Source of the DNA: an uncultured Dehalococcoidia bacterium
GTDB lineage: Bacteria; Chloroflexota; Dehalococcoidia; Lucifugimonadales; UBA3495
NCBI GenBank assembly: GCA_958296225.1
Contig: OY282456.1
Span: forward strand, 2,356,001 to 2,420,000
Direction: 5' to 3'
DNA: 64,000 bases
Both the position numbers and the translations under genes were made by a program. Below the pieces are notes generated by a model. It had not been told where the DNA came from. It ran no database searches and worked only from the letters and a program-made list of their open reading frames with translations. Positions 23,562 to 32,988 of the stretch are shown here, piece by piece (position 1 is the stretch's first letter; each line of letters opens with the position of its first letter).

Positions 23562-24436
23562 CAGTCGGCGGCAATCGCGGTCTGCCGTTGCAGTGAGGCC
23601 AGCCAATCCGCTACCGCGGCGCTGGCTTCCGGCATCATATTGGTCAGGGAGTGGTTGCCGCCCGCCAGCACCAGATACTCGGCGCGGGGGCTGTTGACTG
23701 CGGCGGTAATCATATCCTGCGGAACGTCCCGCAAACGGGTGTGGGTTTCCGTGGAACCGGACAGGACAAACAGCGGTATGCGTATCTTGGGGGAATGCTG
23801 GATTATGTTGTACCGTTCCAGCGGCCCGTGCTTGTCCAGATAGGCCGCCGCCGAAAACATTTCCTTGATGGGAAAGTCCACGTAGAACAAATCCAGGGCG
23901 CGGCCTTCGGCCTCCATACGGTCGGCGGTTTTCAGGTTGGCCCGGAACTCGTCGGCGTCGGCCGATTCCAGATAGTAGGAACAGGACAGCCGCACCGGAG
24001 AAATGGGCACCACGGCGGCGACTCGCGGGTCGTCCTCCATAGCGGCATAGTAGGCAACCTTAACGGCGCCCATGCTCTGCCCCAGAATGGCGATGCGCTG
24101 ATAGCCGCGCTCCGACAGATAGTCGATGCCGGCGCGCAAATCCTGGCGGCTGGTGTCCAGAATCTCATAGGCATTGCCCTCGGCAACGCCCGTTTGCCGG
24201 TCCACCCAAACGGTGTCGTGGCCGCGGGTGTTGAGAGTCAAAGCAGCGTAGCCACGGCTACGCAAGTCGTCGGCCATGGTAGCGGTAGCCACAGTGTAAA
24301 AGGTCCGGCCGGAGCCGTGAATAATCAGAGCGGCGTCAATGGGGCCGGCGGGGGCAGCATCGGGGGCCGGCGCGAAAAACGCGCCGTCCAGCTCCATACC
24401 GTCGGCGGCGGTGAGGCGAATCAGGTCAACCAGCAT
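23561..24436 (-). CDS. Alpha/beta hydrolase (serine nucleophile)
   Basis: 291 aa. The start is set at the ATG of MLVDLIRLTAADGMELDG because GGAGG lies 8 nt before it; an upstream ATG at 24466 lacks one. ALIIHGSGRTFY is the oxyanion region, LGQSMGAVKVAYYAA the GxSxG nucleophile elbow, and GGNHSLTNMMPEAS the catalytic His region. It is a cytoplasmic hydrolase or lipase-like protein of unknown substrate, coupled to the TrmO-like gene. Confidence 0.8.
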   Translation of the reverse strand: MLVDLIRLTAADGMELDGAFFAPAPDAAPAGPIDAALIIHGSGRTFYTVATATMADDLRSRGYAALTLNTRGHDTVWVDRQTGVAEGNAYEILDTSRQDLRAGIDYLSERGYQRIAILGQSMGAVKVAYYAAMEDDPRVAAVVPISPVRLSCSYYLESADADEFRANLKTADRMEAEGRALDLFYVDFPIKEMFSAAAYLDKHGPLERYNIIQHSPKIRIPLFVLSGSTETHTRLRDVPQDMITAAVNSPRAEYLVLAGGNHSLTNMMPEASAAVADWLASLQRQTAIAAD

Positions 24437-24467
24437 GGCGGCGTCCTCCATAGGTGGGGTTACCAAT

Positions 24468-24505
24468 TTTTACACGGATAGACCGGATGGACAAGATTTT
24501 TTCCG
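24468..24505. repeat. Dispersed intergenic repeat, copy
   Basis: ttttacacggatagaccgga followed by tggacaagattttttccg is the same acggat-gga-caggatttttt core seen at 3763, 4272 and 9620. Confidence 0.55.
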
Positions 24506-24507
24506 AT

Positions 24508-25035
24508 TTACTGCTGTTCGAGGAGGAAGGCCACCAGAGCGTCAACATCCGCGTCGGACAGCTGAATGCCGGCCATGGTGGCTGCCATCAGGCCACAGTC
24601 GGATTCCGCGTCTATCCCCGCGTCGGCGGGACTTACGGTGTAGGCGCACGACTCGGTGATGGATTCGCGGATGTACTGTTCCGCAGTGTAACCGGGTATC
24701 CGGCCGGCGGCCAGCGCGCCGATGCGCGACAGGTCGGGGCCGAGGATGCCCTGGGCCACTCCTTCTATGGTGTGGCACGCCAGGCAGCCCCCGCCGCCGG
24801 TGAACAGCTCCCGGCCGGCGGCGACTAAATCAGCGCCGGGCGCGCGGGCGGCAGCCGACGGCATTGGCGATTCCGCCGGGATGGTCGGCGGCGCCGTCAG
24901 CGTCGGGGCTTGGGTTGGAGCCGGTAAATCCGTGGCCACCGGAACGGCGGCGCCATCGCCGCAGGCCGGGGCTGCCGCCAGGAAAATAAAGGGCAGGGCC
25001 AGCAATGCCGGCCCTGCCGTCAGCCAACGGCGCAT
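24508..25035 (-). CDS. Membrane-anchored c-type cytochrome (lipoprotein)
   Basis: 175 aa. A signal with lipobox FLAAAPAC is followed by a Pro/Thr/Ala-rich tether and one class I cytochrome c domain with haem motif CLACHTIEGVAQG and the expected C-terminal ligand region MAATMAGIQLSDADVDALVA. Last gene of the oxidase cluster, 29 nt after the CtaF-cytochrome c fusion. It is probably an electron donor to the oxidase, or a shuttle. Its cytochrome domain is very similar to that at the end of the fusion protein, so it probably arose by duplication. Confidence 0.88.
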   Translation of the reverse strand: MRRWLTAGPALLALPFIFLAAAPACGDGAAVPVATDLPAPTQAPTLTAPPTIPAESPMPSAAARAPGADLVAAGRELFTGGGGCLACHTIEGVAQGILGPDLSRIGALAAGRIPGYTAEQYIRESITESCAYTVSPADAGIDAESDCGLMAATMAGIQLSDADVDALVAFLLEQQ

Positions 25036-25064
25036 CCTTGCTGTATCCGTCGGGGCGGGGTCAA

Positions 25065-25907
25065 CTACCGCAAGGTCAGCAGGTATTCGACCAGATTCTC
25101 AATGTCCTCGTCGGTGAGTGGGATGCCGGCCATGGTGGCCTGCATCAATCCCTGCTGGTAGTCCTGGTCGAGGCCGTCGGCAGTGCCGACAGTATAGGCG
25201 TCGGGTTCAACGATGGACTCGCGGATGTAGTCTTCTGCGGACAGTCCGGGCCTGCGCCTTTCCGCCACGGAGGCGATGCCGTCCAACGGCGGGCCCAGCG
25301 CACCGACCGATACGCCTTCTATGGTGTGGCACGCGGCGCAGCCGCCGCCGCCGGCGAACAGCTGCTGGCCGGGGGAACCGCCCATGGCGGCGCCGGACGC
25401 TGGCGCCGGCGCAACGGCTCCCGGCGGGGCCGGCGTAGGCACGACCAGCGGCTCGTAATGGGCTTCCTCGGCTTCGTGATGCTCGAAATGGGCCGCGCGG
25501 TCTTCCGAGAACGCGCGCGGGGTGGGCCGGAACACGCCGAACAGCAACACCAGCGCCAGGGCTACGATTAACCCCAGCGCCAGACCGGCCACGAATATCT
25601 GCCACAGCAGCGGGTGCTCAAACTTGAGGTGCATGAAGAAGGCGATGACGCAGAAGAACTTGATGACCGACAGGATGACCAGCGGTGCAATAACGACGCC
25701 GGCTCCCTGGAGGTCCTCGGGCAGGATGATGAGGAATTCCACCAGCGTAATAATCGCCAGGAAAACTGCCAGCACCCCGTACTGCTTGAGGCCGCCATGC
25801 ACGCCTTCCGGGACGTGGCCGAAAAAGAACCGCGTTATCCCGGCGTCTTCGTGAGCGCCATGTTCCTGAGGGGCCAGCGCGCCTTCCTGGCCGGGGTTGC
25901 TGCTCAT
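25065..25907 (-). CDS. Cytochrome c oxidase subunit IV fused to a cytochrome c domain
   Basis: 280 aa. Residues about 45-130 have three membrane helices of the CtaF/CoxD type: YGVLAVFLAIITLVEFLIIL, then VIKFFCVIAFFMHLKF, then LGLIVALALVLLFGVF. A His/Glu-rich linker is followed by a cytochrome c domain with CAACHTIEGVSVG at about 196 and the distal part MQATMAGIPLTDEDIENLVE. The usual subunit IV is about 100 aa with no haem. AGGAGG precedes the ATG. The fusion places a fixed haem c next to the oxidase; the role is inferred. Confidence 0.88.
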   Translation of the reverse strand: MSSNPGQEGALAPQEHGAHEDAGITRFFFGHVPEGVHGGLKQYGVLAVFLAIITLVEFLIILPEDLQGAGVVIAPLVILSVIKFFCVIAFFMHLKFEHPLLWQIFVAGLALGLIVALALVLLFGVFRPTPRAFSEDRAAHFEHHEAEEAHYEPLVVPTPAPPGAVAPAPASGAAMGGSPGQQLFAGGGGCAACHTIEGVSVGALGPPLDGIASVAERRRPGLSAEDYIRESIVEPDAYTVGTADGLDQDYQQGLMQATMAGIPLTDEDIENLVEYLLTLR

Positions 25908-25929
25908 TGCCTGAATGCCTCCTGGAACC

Positions 25930-26628
25930 TTAGCTGATTAACCCGGTTATCCAATTCCACCCCTGCGCCGCGGCGTGGCTGGCCTCGGCCGCCGGGCCGG
26001 AGTCAAAGCCGCCGATGAGGTAGAGCAGGGTGAAAATCACAATCCACACGATGTCCACGAAGTGCCAGTACAGGCCGGCGATGTCCACGTCCAGGCCGGA
26101 GGGCCGCCCCGCCGGGTTGCGCGCGGCGATGATGGTCAGGCAGATGAGCCAGAAGATGCCCAGGGTTACGTGGGCGCCGTGGAATCCGGTCAACGTAAAG
26201 AAGGTGCTGCTGAACAGGTTGGTTTCGTAGCGCAGCCCTTCCACGCGAAAGGCGTTGAACTCATAGACCTGGAAGCCGATGAAGCCTAAGCCCAGCACAA
26301 TGGTCAGCAGCAGCCATTGGACGACCCGCTTCTGCTGGCCGTTGCGGGCCGCGGCCACGGCCATCACCATGGCGAAGGAACTCATCAGCAGCACGAAGGT
26401 GCTGACGGTGGTTATGGGCACGTCGATGATGTCTTCGGGATAGGGGCCGACGAGGCTCTGGCCCCGGTACACCATATAGGTGGCGATGAGGGAACCGAAG
26501 AACAGGCAGTCGGAGCCGAGGAACACCCACATCAGGAGTTTCCGGTGGTTGATGCCGGTGGTGGTTTCCTCTTCGTGCGCCGGCGGGGGCTGGGCCGGCG
26601 GGGCGTGTGCGGTATCTGCGTGAGCCAA
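25930..26628 (-). CDS. ctaE: Cytochrome c oxidase subunit III
   Basis: 232 aa from a TTG preceded by AGGAGG at 6 nt. Membrane helices and conserved stretches HRKLLMWVFLGSDCLFFGSL, TLTGFHGAHVTLGIFWL and YWHFVDIVWIVIFTLLYL identify COX III. It lies between ctaD and the ctaF fusion in a minus-strand operon. Confidence 0.95.
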   Translation of the reverse strand: MAHADTAHAPPAQPPPAHEEETTTGINHRKLLMWVFLGSDCLFFGSLIATYMVYRGQSLVGPYPEDIIDVPITTVSTFVLLMSSFAMVMAVAAARNGQQKRVVQWLLLTIVLGLGFIGFQVYEFNAFRVEGLRYETNLFSSTFFTLTGFHGAHVTLGIFWLICLTIIAARNPAGRPSGLDVDIAGLYWHFVDIVWIVIFTLLYLIGGFDSGPAAEASHAAAQGWNWITGLIS

Positions 26629-26682
26629 CGCGCGCCTCCTGGGTGATGCAGGTAAGGGGATTGCTGACGGCCCGGTTTCGGG

Positions 26683-28554
26683 TTAGTGGTGGCCGGCAGT
26701 TTCGTGGTGTTCGGCGGTGGCGGGTTCGTTAGACCAGCCGATGACGCCGATGATGGTGATGAGGCCGCCGACAAAGCTCACCGGGAACCGGATGTAGTCC
26801 CAGCCCACGTCAATCAGCAGGCCGCCGGCCAGCCAGGCCACGCCGAAGGACGCAATCAGCGGCCAGTAGGACGGGCTAGGCATATGGATGGTACTGGGGT
26901 CAACGTGGGCTTCGCCCTGGACCGTCTCGCCCCGGGCGGCGGCCTCGCGCTTGGTAATCCAGTAAGCATCCTGGCCGCGCACCACCGGAATCTCGGCGAA
27001 GTTGTACGCCGGCGGGGGCGAAGAGATGCTCCATTCCAGGGTGGGGGCGTCCCACGGGTCATGGCCGGCCGGCTCGCCCCGCTTGATGCTGCGGAAGAAG
27101 TTGTGAATGAACACCAGCAGGCTGACGACGATGACGAAGTAGCCGATAGTGGCCAGCAGGTTCATACCCTCCCAGCCGAAGCCCTCCGCGTAGGTGTAGA
27201 TGCGGCGCGGCATTCCGTTCAGGCCGGCGTAGTGCATGGGGAAGAAGGTCAGGTTCATGCCGACGAACATCAGCCAGAAGTGAATCTTGCCCAAGGTTTC
27301 GTGGTACATCTTGCCGGTAATCTTGGGATACCAGTAATAGATGCCGGAGAAGATGCCGAAAATGGCGCCGCCGAACAGCACGTAGTGAATGTGGGCGACG
27401 ATGTAGTAGGTGTCCTGCTGCTGGAAGTCGGAAGGCGAAACGGCGTGGGATACGCCGGACAGTCCGCCCACGATGAACAGCGCCACGAATCCGATGGCCA
27501 TTAGCATCGGCGTCCGCAAGTCGATGGAACCCTTCCACATGGTGCCAATCCAGTTGAAAATCTTGACTCCGGTCGGCACCGCAATGAGCATGGTGGTGAT
27601 GGTGAACACCGAGTTGGCGATGGGGCCGAGGCCCACGGTGAACATATGGTGGCTCCACACCGCCCAGCTCATAATGGCGATGACGATGCCGGAGAAGATT
27701 ACCACCGGGTAGCCGAACAGCGGTTTGCGGCTGAAGGTGGGGATGATTTCCGATACGATGCCCATAGCCGGCAGGATGAGGATGTACACTTCGGGATGGC
27801 CGAAGAGCCAGAACAGGTGCTGCCAGAGGATGGGGTCGCCGCCGGCGGCGGTGTTGAAGAAGTTGCCGCCAAACTGGCGGTCGGCGGTGAGCTCAATCAG
27901 CGCCACGGTGATGATGGGGAAGGCCAGCACCAGCAGGATGCTGGTGACCAGGGTCATCCAGACGAACACCGGCATCCGCATCATCGACATACCCGGCGCG
28001 CGCATATTGATGATGGTAACGACGAAGTTGAAACCGGCGGCCAGGGAAGCCACGCCCAGCACTTGCAGGCTGAGGGCCCAGAAGTCCAGGCCCTTGCCGT
28101 CGCTGAAGTGGATGGCGGTCAGGTTGGCGTAGGAGAACCAGCCGGCGTCGGGAACCTGTCCAATCAGGAACCCGGCGTGCATCAGCAGCGCGCCAAAGAG
28201 GAACGTCCAGTAGGAAAAGGCGTTGAGGCGGGGAAAGGCGACGTCCCGCGCCCCAATCATCAGCGGTATCAGGAAGTTAAAGAACGTCGCGCCGAAGGGC
28301 ATAATCACCATGAAAATCATGGTGGTGCCGTGCATGGTGAACATGGCGTTGAACCAGTCGGCGGATACCAGGGACTGGTCGGAGTTCGCCAGTTGCAGGC
28401 GCATAATGCCGGCCTCGACGCCGCCCACGATGAAGAAGAAGAATGCGGAGAAACCGTACAGGGCGCCGATGCGCTTGTGGTCAACAGTGGTCAGCCAGCC
28501 CCACAGGCCGGTGTAGGTGGTGGGACGCGGTATAACGCCGGTGATAGTTACCAT
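26683..28554 (-). CDS. ctaD: Cytochrome c oxidase subunit I (aa3 type)
   Basis: 623 aa. The haem a ligand is in FTMHGTTMIFMVIMPFGATF. The CuB/Tyr element is LFWLFGHPEVYILILPAMGI, with WSHHMFTVGL supplying the other CuB histidines. The haem a/a3 pair is in HIHYVLFGG. The cross-linked Tyr in GHPEVY puts it in the A-type family. GGAGG lies 9 nt upstream. The C-terminal 80 residues, after the last catalytic helix, carry two more helices, as in several Chloroflexota and Actinomycetota subunit I proteins. Confidence 0.97.
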   Translation of the reverse strand: MVTITGVIPRPTTYTGLWGWLTTVDHKRIGALYGFSAFFFFIVGGVEAGIMRLQLANSDQSLVSADWFNAMFTMHGTTMIFMVIMPFGATFFNFLIPLMIGARDVAFPRLNAFSYWTFLFGALLMHAGFLIGQVPDAGWFSYANLTAIHFSDGKGLDFWALSLQVLGVASLAAGFNFVVTIINMRAPGMSMMRMPVFVWMTLVTSILLVLAFPIITVALIELTADRQFGGNFFNTAAGGDPILWQHLFWLFGHPEVYILILPAMGIVSEIIPTFSRKPLFGYPVVIFSGIVIAIMSWAVWSHHMFTVGLGPIANSVFTITTMLIAVPTGVKIFNWIGTMWKGSIDLRTPMLMAIGFVALFIVGGLSGVSHAVSPSDFQQQDTYYIVAHIHYVLFGGAIFGIFSGIYYWYPKITGKMYHETLGKIHFWLMFVGMNLTFFPMHYAGLNGMPRRIYTYAEGFGWEGMNLLATIGYFVIVVSLLVFIHNFFRSIKRGEPAGHDPWDAPTLEWSISSPPPAYNFAEIPVVRGQDAYWITKREAAARGETVQGEAHVDPSTIHMPSPSYWPLIASFGVAWLAGGLLIDVGWDYIRFPVSFVGGLITIIGVIGWSNEPATAEHHETAGHH

Positions 28555-28667
28555 GGTTCATTTCCTCCGCTGCGGCGGGGCCGATACTGGCGCTGGCGGT
28601 GCGTTAGCGGCGCTAAGTGCTTACAGTTTGTCATTGCGAGGACAGCGTGGCAATCCCGTTTTGGCGG

Positions 28668-29987
28668 TTACTTCTGTTCCAGCAGGTACTCAACCAGGTC
28701 GCTCAACTGGTCTTCGGAGAGGTCGGCCCGGTGGTCCAGGCGGGTTTGGTAGATGGCGGCGAGTTCCGACATCCGGTTGCCCGGCTTGATGGCGTCGGGA
28801 TTGCGTAGCCACTGGCGCAGGGTCTCCCGGTTGAGGTCAACCAGGCCGGAGCCGATGGTAGTCCGCAGGCCCAGGTCGGTGAGGTTGGGCGCGGCGAAGG
28901 CCGTTGGCGGCTCGTTGCCGGTGCGCACGTCCGCCAGCCGTTCTGCGGCCGGCTTTTGCAGCCACGTGCTATATGCAATGTAAGTCTGCATCCGCCCGTG
29001 CTGCACGCCCTCGCCCACTTCGTTCACGGCGTCGGACGCGCCGACCGTGTGGCAGGTGACGCACTGGCCGTCGCCCAGGAACACCAGCTGGCCGCGCCCG
29101 GCGGCGGTGGACAGCTGGTTAGGCGCGCCGAAGCCGGCAACCCAGGCCAGGTATTCGTCCTCTTCCAGCGCGTGCACCCGGAACCGCATCTGAGCGTGGG
29201 CCGTGCCGCAGAACTCGGCGCATTGGCCGTAGTACATACCGGGGTCTTCGGCCAGGAACCACAAAGTGTTGGTACGGGTTGGCACCACGTCCTGCTTGCC
29301 GGCGAGTTTGGGAATCCAGAAGCTGTGAATCACGTCGTCGCTTTTGAGTTCCATGACGATGCACGTGTCAACGGGAACGCGCATCTCGTTGGCCGTGGTT
29401 ACCAGTTTGCCCTCCCGGTCGGCGTCCTCGTACCGGAACTCCCACCACCACTGATGCCCTACTGCCTCGACCACCAGGGGTTTATTGTCGGCTCCGGCCT
29501 GGCACTCTTCGGCGTAGGCCGGGTCCAGCTCGAACAGCACTATGACCGACCAGATGCCCAAGCCCAGGATCAGGATGGTAGGGATGATGGTCCAGGCGAT
29601 TTCCAGCGGCGTATGGCCGTGGGTTTGCGGGGGCAGCGGGTCGCCGGGCTTGCGGCGGAACCGGACGGCGGCGTACAGCAGCGCGCCCTCGACGAGCACG
29701 AACACGGCGACCATCGTCCAGAGCAGCACGTTGAACAGCAAGAGCTGCTCGCGCGCCACCGGGCCGTTGACGCCAAAAGTGGACTGCGGAGCATCCGCGT
29801 CGCAACCCAGCGCCGCCAGCAGCAGTATGCCGCCCAGCAGGGCCAGAACCGCCAGCGAGCGCCGGCCGCGCCGACGGGTGGGAGAATCGGAGGCGGGGCT
29901 CACCGGAATATCACTGTTTGTTCTGGGGCCGTGGCCCGCTTGGGAATTGGTCGGTGAGTCTTGCTCAGAGAAGGGCAGCAGCCCCAT
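28668..29987 (-). CDS. ctaC: Cytochrome c oxidase subunit II with C-terminal cytochrome c domain
   Basis: 439 aa. The N-terminus has a membrane segment with lipobox LLLAALGC and a second helix (LLFNVLLWTMVAVFVLVE). The cupredoxin domain has VGHQWWWEFRYE and a complete CuA site in YGQCAEFCGTAHAQM (C, C, H and M), preceded by DDVIHSFWIPKLAG. The C-terminus is a cytochrome c with CVTCHTVG and distal MSELAA. This caa3-type subunit II passes electrons from haem c to CuA. First gene of the oxidase operon. Confidence 0.95.
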   Translation of the reverse strand: MGLLPFSEQDSPTNSQAGHGPRTNSDIPVSPASDSPTRRRGRRSLAVLALLGGILLLAALGCDADAPQSTFGVNGPVAREQLLLFNVLLWTMVAVFVLVEGALLYAAVRFRRKPGDPLPPQTHGHTPLEIAWTIIPTILILGLGIWSVIVLFELDPAYAEECQAGADNKPLVVEAVGHQWWWEFRYEDADREGKLVTTANEMRVPVDTCIVMELKSDDVIHSFWIPKLAGKQDVVPTRTNTLWFLAEDPGMYYGQCAEFCGTAHAQMRFRVHALEEDEYLAWVAGFGAPNQLSTAAGRGQLVFLGDGQCVTCHTVGASDAVNEVGEGVQHGRMQTYIAYSTWLQKPAAERLADVRTGNEPPTAFAAPNLTDLGLRTTIGSGLVDLNRETLRQWLRNPDAIKPGNRMSELAAIYQTRLDHRADLSEDQLSDLVEYLLEQK

Positions 29988-30862
29988 CGTGAACCCCCGG
30001 ATACGATGGCTGTCGCCAGCCGCCGTATGTGCAAAATTTCACTAGCGGCGGTAACGATAGCATAAGCGCCTATGGCTGTCAATTTGCCGGCGGCGTTCCG
30101 TTTCAGGTGGGTGGGGTTTTGCAAAGTCATTAAAGCCCTCTCCCCTTGTGGGAGAGAGTTGGGAGAAGGCAGTTGCGGGCCGCCCGGCGCAGGTAGCCCT
30201 CTCCCCTTGTGGGAGAGGGTTGGGAGAGGGGTAGCGCTCCGGCTCCGGCGTCCGCAAAACCCGCCGCCCTGACTTTGCACCTGCCCACTGACAACCCCCC
30301 TTTGACAACCGCGAACATCGGTACTATACTGCAACCTATCACGTGAATCTCAGTCCAGCCAGAGGTCAACCGGTCGTCAACGGCCAGTCAGCACAAAATC
30401 GCATACCGGCGTCGTGGAGACCCCTCGTCCAATGCTTACGCGAGAACGGTCTAACCGGCCAACAGCGACTGCCACCGCGCTGCGTGGCTGCGCCTTAAAG
30501 CGCAGTTCACGAACCATCGGAGCAAAACTTTGCGTAAAACCCCCGGCCGTGGGGCTGACAATGACCGGTAACCTCTGGCTCGCATCCCGCATCCCGCCAA
30601 CAACCGGAACCGGAACCCCGACCCCCTGAACCAGCAAGGAGCATTGCCAATGAACCCAGCCCACCACCGCAGAGGAATAGCCAAACCACCTGAAACGGAA
30701 CGCTGCCGCGGTGTCCGGCGGCCCTTTGGGGAGGCGCGAATTTCAGCCCCAGGGAAGCCCGGCGATTGACGATGTGGTGAACCGTCTGCCGGCGCTTATC
30801 ATTGAGGATTTGACCGGAACCGGCCCGGATTCCTGACCTTCCGGGCAATCCGGCGCGTCAAA
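29988..30862. other. 875-bp non-coding stretch between the oxidase genes and ctaB
   Basis: No gene of known family was found. It holds two copies of a 36-bp palindrome-rich repeat (30135-30170, 30196-30231). A short open stretch at 30680-30835 on the plus strand reads ...SPAIDDVVNRLPALIIEDLT... and could be the tail of a degraded protein. The rest shows no structure I could assign. Confidence 0.6.
30135..30231. repeat. Two copies of a REP-like 36-bp repeat
   Basis: gccctctccccttgtgggag followed by ag(a/g)gttgggaga(a/g)gg occurs at 30135-30170 and 30196-30231, 61 bp apart. Each carries an imperfect palindrome (ctctcccc ... gggagag). This type is common in intergenic DNA of many bacteria. Only two copies and no associated cas genes, so not CRISPR. 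Confidence 0.75.
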
Positions 30863-31765
30863 TTACGCCGGGGCGACTACGCTGTCCACCATCACGGCCA
30901 CGAAAAGCAGGGCCAGGTAGGCTAGCGAGTACAGGTACGTTGCTTTCGCCCGGCCCCGCGCGTCGCGCCGCCACAGTCGCCAGGCCAGCCCGATGAACGG
31001 CGCCCCCAGGGCCGCCGCCGCCGCCAGGTAAATCCAGCCGACCTGGGGCAGCAATCCGAACATCAGGGTCAGGCCCACCAGGGCGATGGCATAGAGCAAA
31101 ATATGCAGCCCCGTTTGCCGGCGGGACGCAACCACCGGCAGCATCGGCACGCCGGCCCGTTCGTAGTCGGTTTGAATCAGCAGCGACAGCGCCCAGAAGT
31201 GCGGCGGCGTCCAGAAGAAAACGATGGCAAAAAGATAAACCGCCGGCAAATCCAGACCGCCCGTAACCGCGGCCCAGCCCACCATGGGGGGAACGGCGCC
31301 GGCCGCGCCGCCGATGACGATGTTGTTGGGCGTGGTGCGCTTGAGCCACAGGGTATAGACAAAGACGTAGAACAGGCTGGCGCCGAGGGTCAGCCCGGCC
31401 GCCAGCCAATTGACCAGCGTGGCCAGCAGGGCAAATGCGGCCACGTTCAGCGCGATTCCAAAAGCCAGCGCATAATGGGGCGCGACCCGTTCTCCCGCCA
31501 CCGGCCGCCCTTGCGTGCGCCGCATATCGCGGTCAATGTCCCGGTCCAGGAAGTGATTGACGGCGTTGGCGCCGCCGGACGCCAGCGCCCCGCCCAGCCA
31601 CACCATCGCCAGCTGCGTCAGCGACGGCACTCCCTGGGCCGCCAGGAACATCCCGCCGGCCGCCGTTACCAGCAGCAGCGAGATGATTTTCGGCTTGGTC
31701 AGGGCCAGAAAATCCCGCGCCACGGCGCCGGCGGAGGGACGGGCAACTACGGAACGGTCAGCCAT
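30863..31765 (-). CDS. ctaB: Protoheme IX farnesyltransferase (haem O synthase)
   Basis: 300 aa membrane prenyltransferase. LTKPKIISLLLVTAAGGMF, NHFLDRDIDRDMRRTQGRP (the DxxxD prenyl diphosphate motif) and FSYTLWLKRTTPNNIVIG-like VYTLWLKRTTPNNIVIGGAA are diagnostic of CtaB. It converts haem B to haem O. It follows ctaA by 1 nt, so the two are translationally linked. Confidence 0.96.
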   Translation of the reverse strand: MADRSVVARPSAGAVARDFLALTKPKIISLLLVTAAGGMFLAAQGVPSLTQLAMVWLGGALASGGANAVNHFLDRDIDRDMRRTQGRPVAGERVAPHYALAFGIALNVAAFALLATLVNWLAAGLTLGASLFYVFVYTLWLKRTTPNNIVIGGAAGAVPPMVGWAAVTGGLDLPAVYLFAIVFFWTPPHFWALSLLIQTDYERAGVPMLPVVASRRQTGLHILLYAIALVGLTLMFGLLPQVGWIYLAAAAALGAPFIGLAWRLWRRDARGRAKATYLYSLAYLALLFVAVMVDSVVAPA

Positions 31766-31766
31766 T

Positions 31767-32819
31767 TCAGTCCGCCGGCCCGGCGCTAACCGGGCGGCTG
31801 CCGGCAGTCCGGGCGCCGGCAGTCCGGGAATTGAGGTAAGCGACCATCGCCATACCCGCCGCCGCCGCCCATGCCGCCGTGGCCGCCGTCAGATGCAGGG
31901 CGCGCCAGTGGGGCTGGAAGTCCAGCCAGACGGTAACGGTGCCAATTATCACTTGCGCTATAAAGGCGGCCAGGGTCAGCCCGGCCAGCCAGGACAGGGA
32001 GCCGCCGCCCGCTTGTTTGTTATTACGGCGGGCGCAGCGCCACACCGCATAGAGCAGCAGAACCCCCAACGCCAGCGCCGCGTAGCGGTGGAACATATGG
32101 ATAGCGGTGAGATGGTGCATCGGGAACGCCTGCCCCTGGCACAGCGGCCAGGTGATGCAGGCGCCGGTAGCGTCCATGGCCGTTACTACGGCGCCGGTGA
32201 TGATGACTGCATAGACGCCCAACGCGCCGGCGATGGCCCAGCGGTGATAGCCGTCGCCGGCGGTGACTCCCCGGCGGGCGATTGGCGTGCGACCGGATAC
32301 AATCATCAAGAACAGGCACACGGCCAGCAGCGCCTCCGCCATGGCCAGGTGCAGCGCGACTATCCCGCCGGGCAAGTGGGTCAGCACGGTAACGCCGCCC
32401 AGCAAGCCCTGCACAATCAGCAGCGGAACCGATACGGCGGCCGGTATCCAAACCCAGGGGTCGCGGCGGTAGCCCAGCAGAGCGTGGACGGCGGTGGCAA
32501 TCACCAGCGGCCCCACGATGACCGAGGCCACAAACCGATGCGTGTACTCGATAACGGCGGTGTACTCCGGAGGCGGCAAAAGCCGCCCGTAGCACAAAGG
32601 CCAGTCGGGGCAGCCCAGCCCGGAGCCGGTAACGCGCACCACCCCGCCGATTATCACCAGCAGGAAAACCGACACTACGGTTGCGGTGGCTAAACCCTGC
32701 AACCAGGTCAGGCGTCGCCGCTGGCGGGTGTCGTTTGGTGTGGTGATGCCGGTGGCTGCCATGTGCAACAAGGTCAGGAATTGCCGGCAGGAATCGCCCG
32801 GCATTGCTGCATTCATCAT
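31767..32819 (-). CDS. ctaA: Haem A synthase
   Basis: 350 aa with several membrane helices. VIIGGVVRVTGSGLGCPDWPL, IEYTHRFVASVIVGPLVIA, and HLAMAEALLAVCLF with haem-ligand histidines identify CtaA/COX15. It converts haem O to haem A for the oxidase encoded upstream of ctaB. The start at 32819 is not fixed; later ATGs are possible, as conserved sequence starts about 30 residues in. Confidence 0.95.
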   Translation of the reverse strand: MMNAAMPGDSCRQFLTLLHMAATGITTPNDTRQRRRLTWLQGLATATVVSVFLLVIIGGVVRVTGSGLGCPDWPLCYGRLLPPPEYTAVIEYTHRFVASVIVGPLVIATAVHALLGYRRDPWVWIPAAVSVPLLIVQGLLGGVTVLTHLPGGIVALHLAMAEALLAVCLFLMIVSGRTPIARRGVTAGDGYHRWAIAGALGVYAVIITGAVVTAMDATGACITWPLCQGQAFPMHHLTAIHMFHRYAALALGVLLLYAVWRCARRNNKQAGGGSLSWLAGLTLAAFIAQVIIGTVTVWLDFQPHWRALHLTAATAAWAAAAGMAMVAYLNSRTAGARTAGSRPVSAGPAD

Positions 32820-32988
32820 AAAGCACGGCGGTTTGATTTGCTACAATCGCCCGGCCATCATCGGGGGCTTTCCACACTCTCAATTCATCGTCCAATCCGT
32901 TTCATCGTCCAATCCGTCGTTGTTCCGGCGCCCACGGGAATACGGGAACGGCCGGAGCGGCGGCGTTATCACAGGCAAAGTCTGCGTC

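Noticed and set aside
30135..30231. CRISPR-like pair of 36-bp repeats
   Set aside because: Two copies only, a 25-bp gap, palindromic, intergenic and no cas genes; REP-like repeat is simpler.
30680..30835. Short plus-strand frame ending ...RLPALIIEDLTGTGPDS
   Set aside because: Looks weakly protein-like but has no start or known family; kept only as a note in the intergenic entry.
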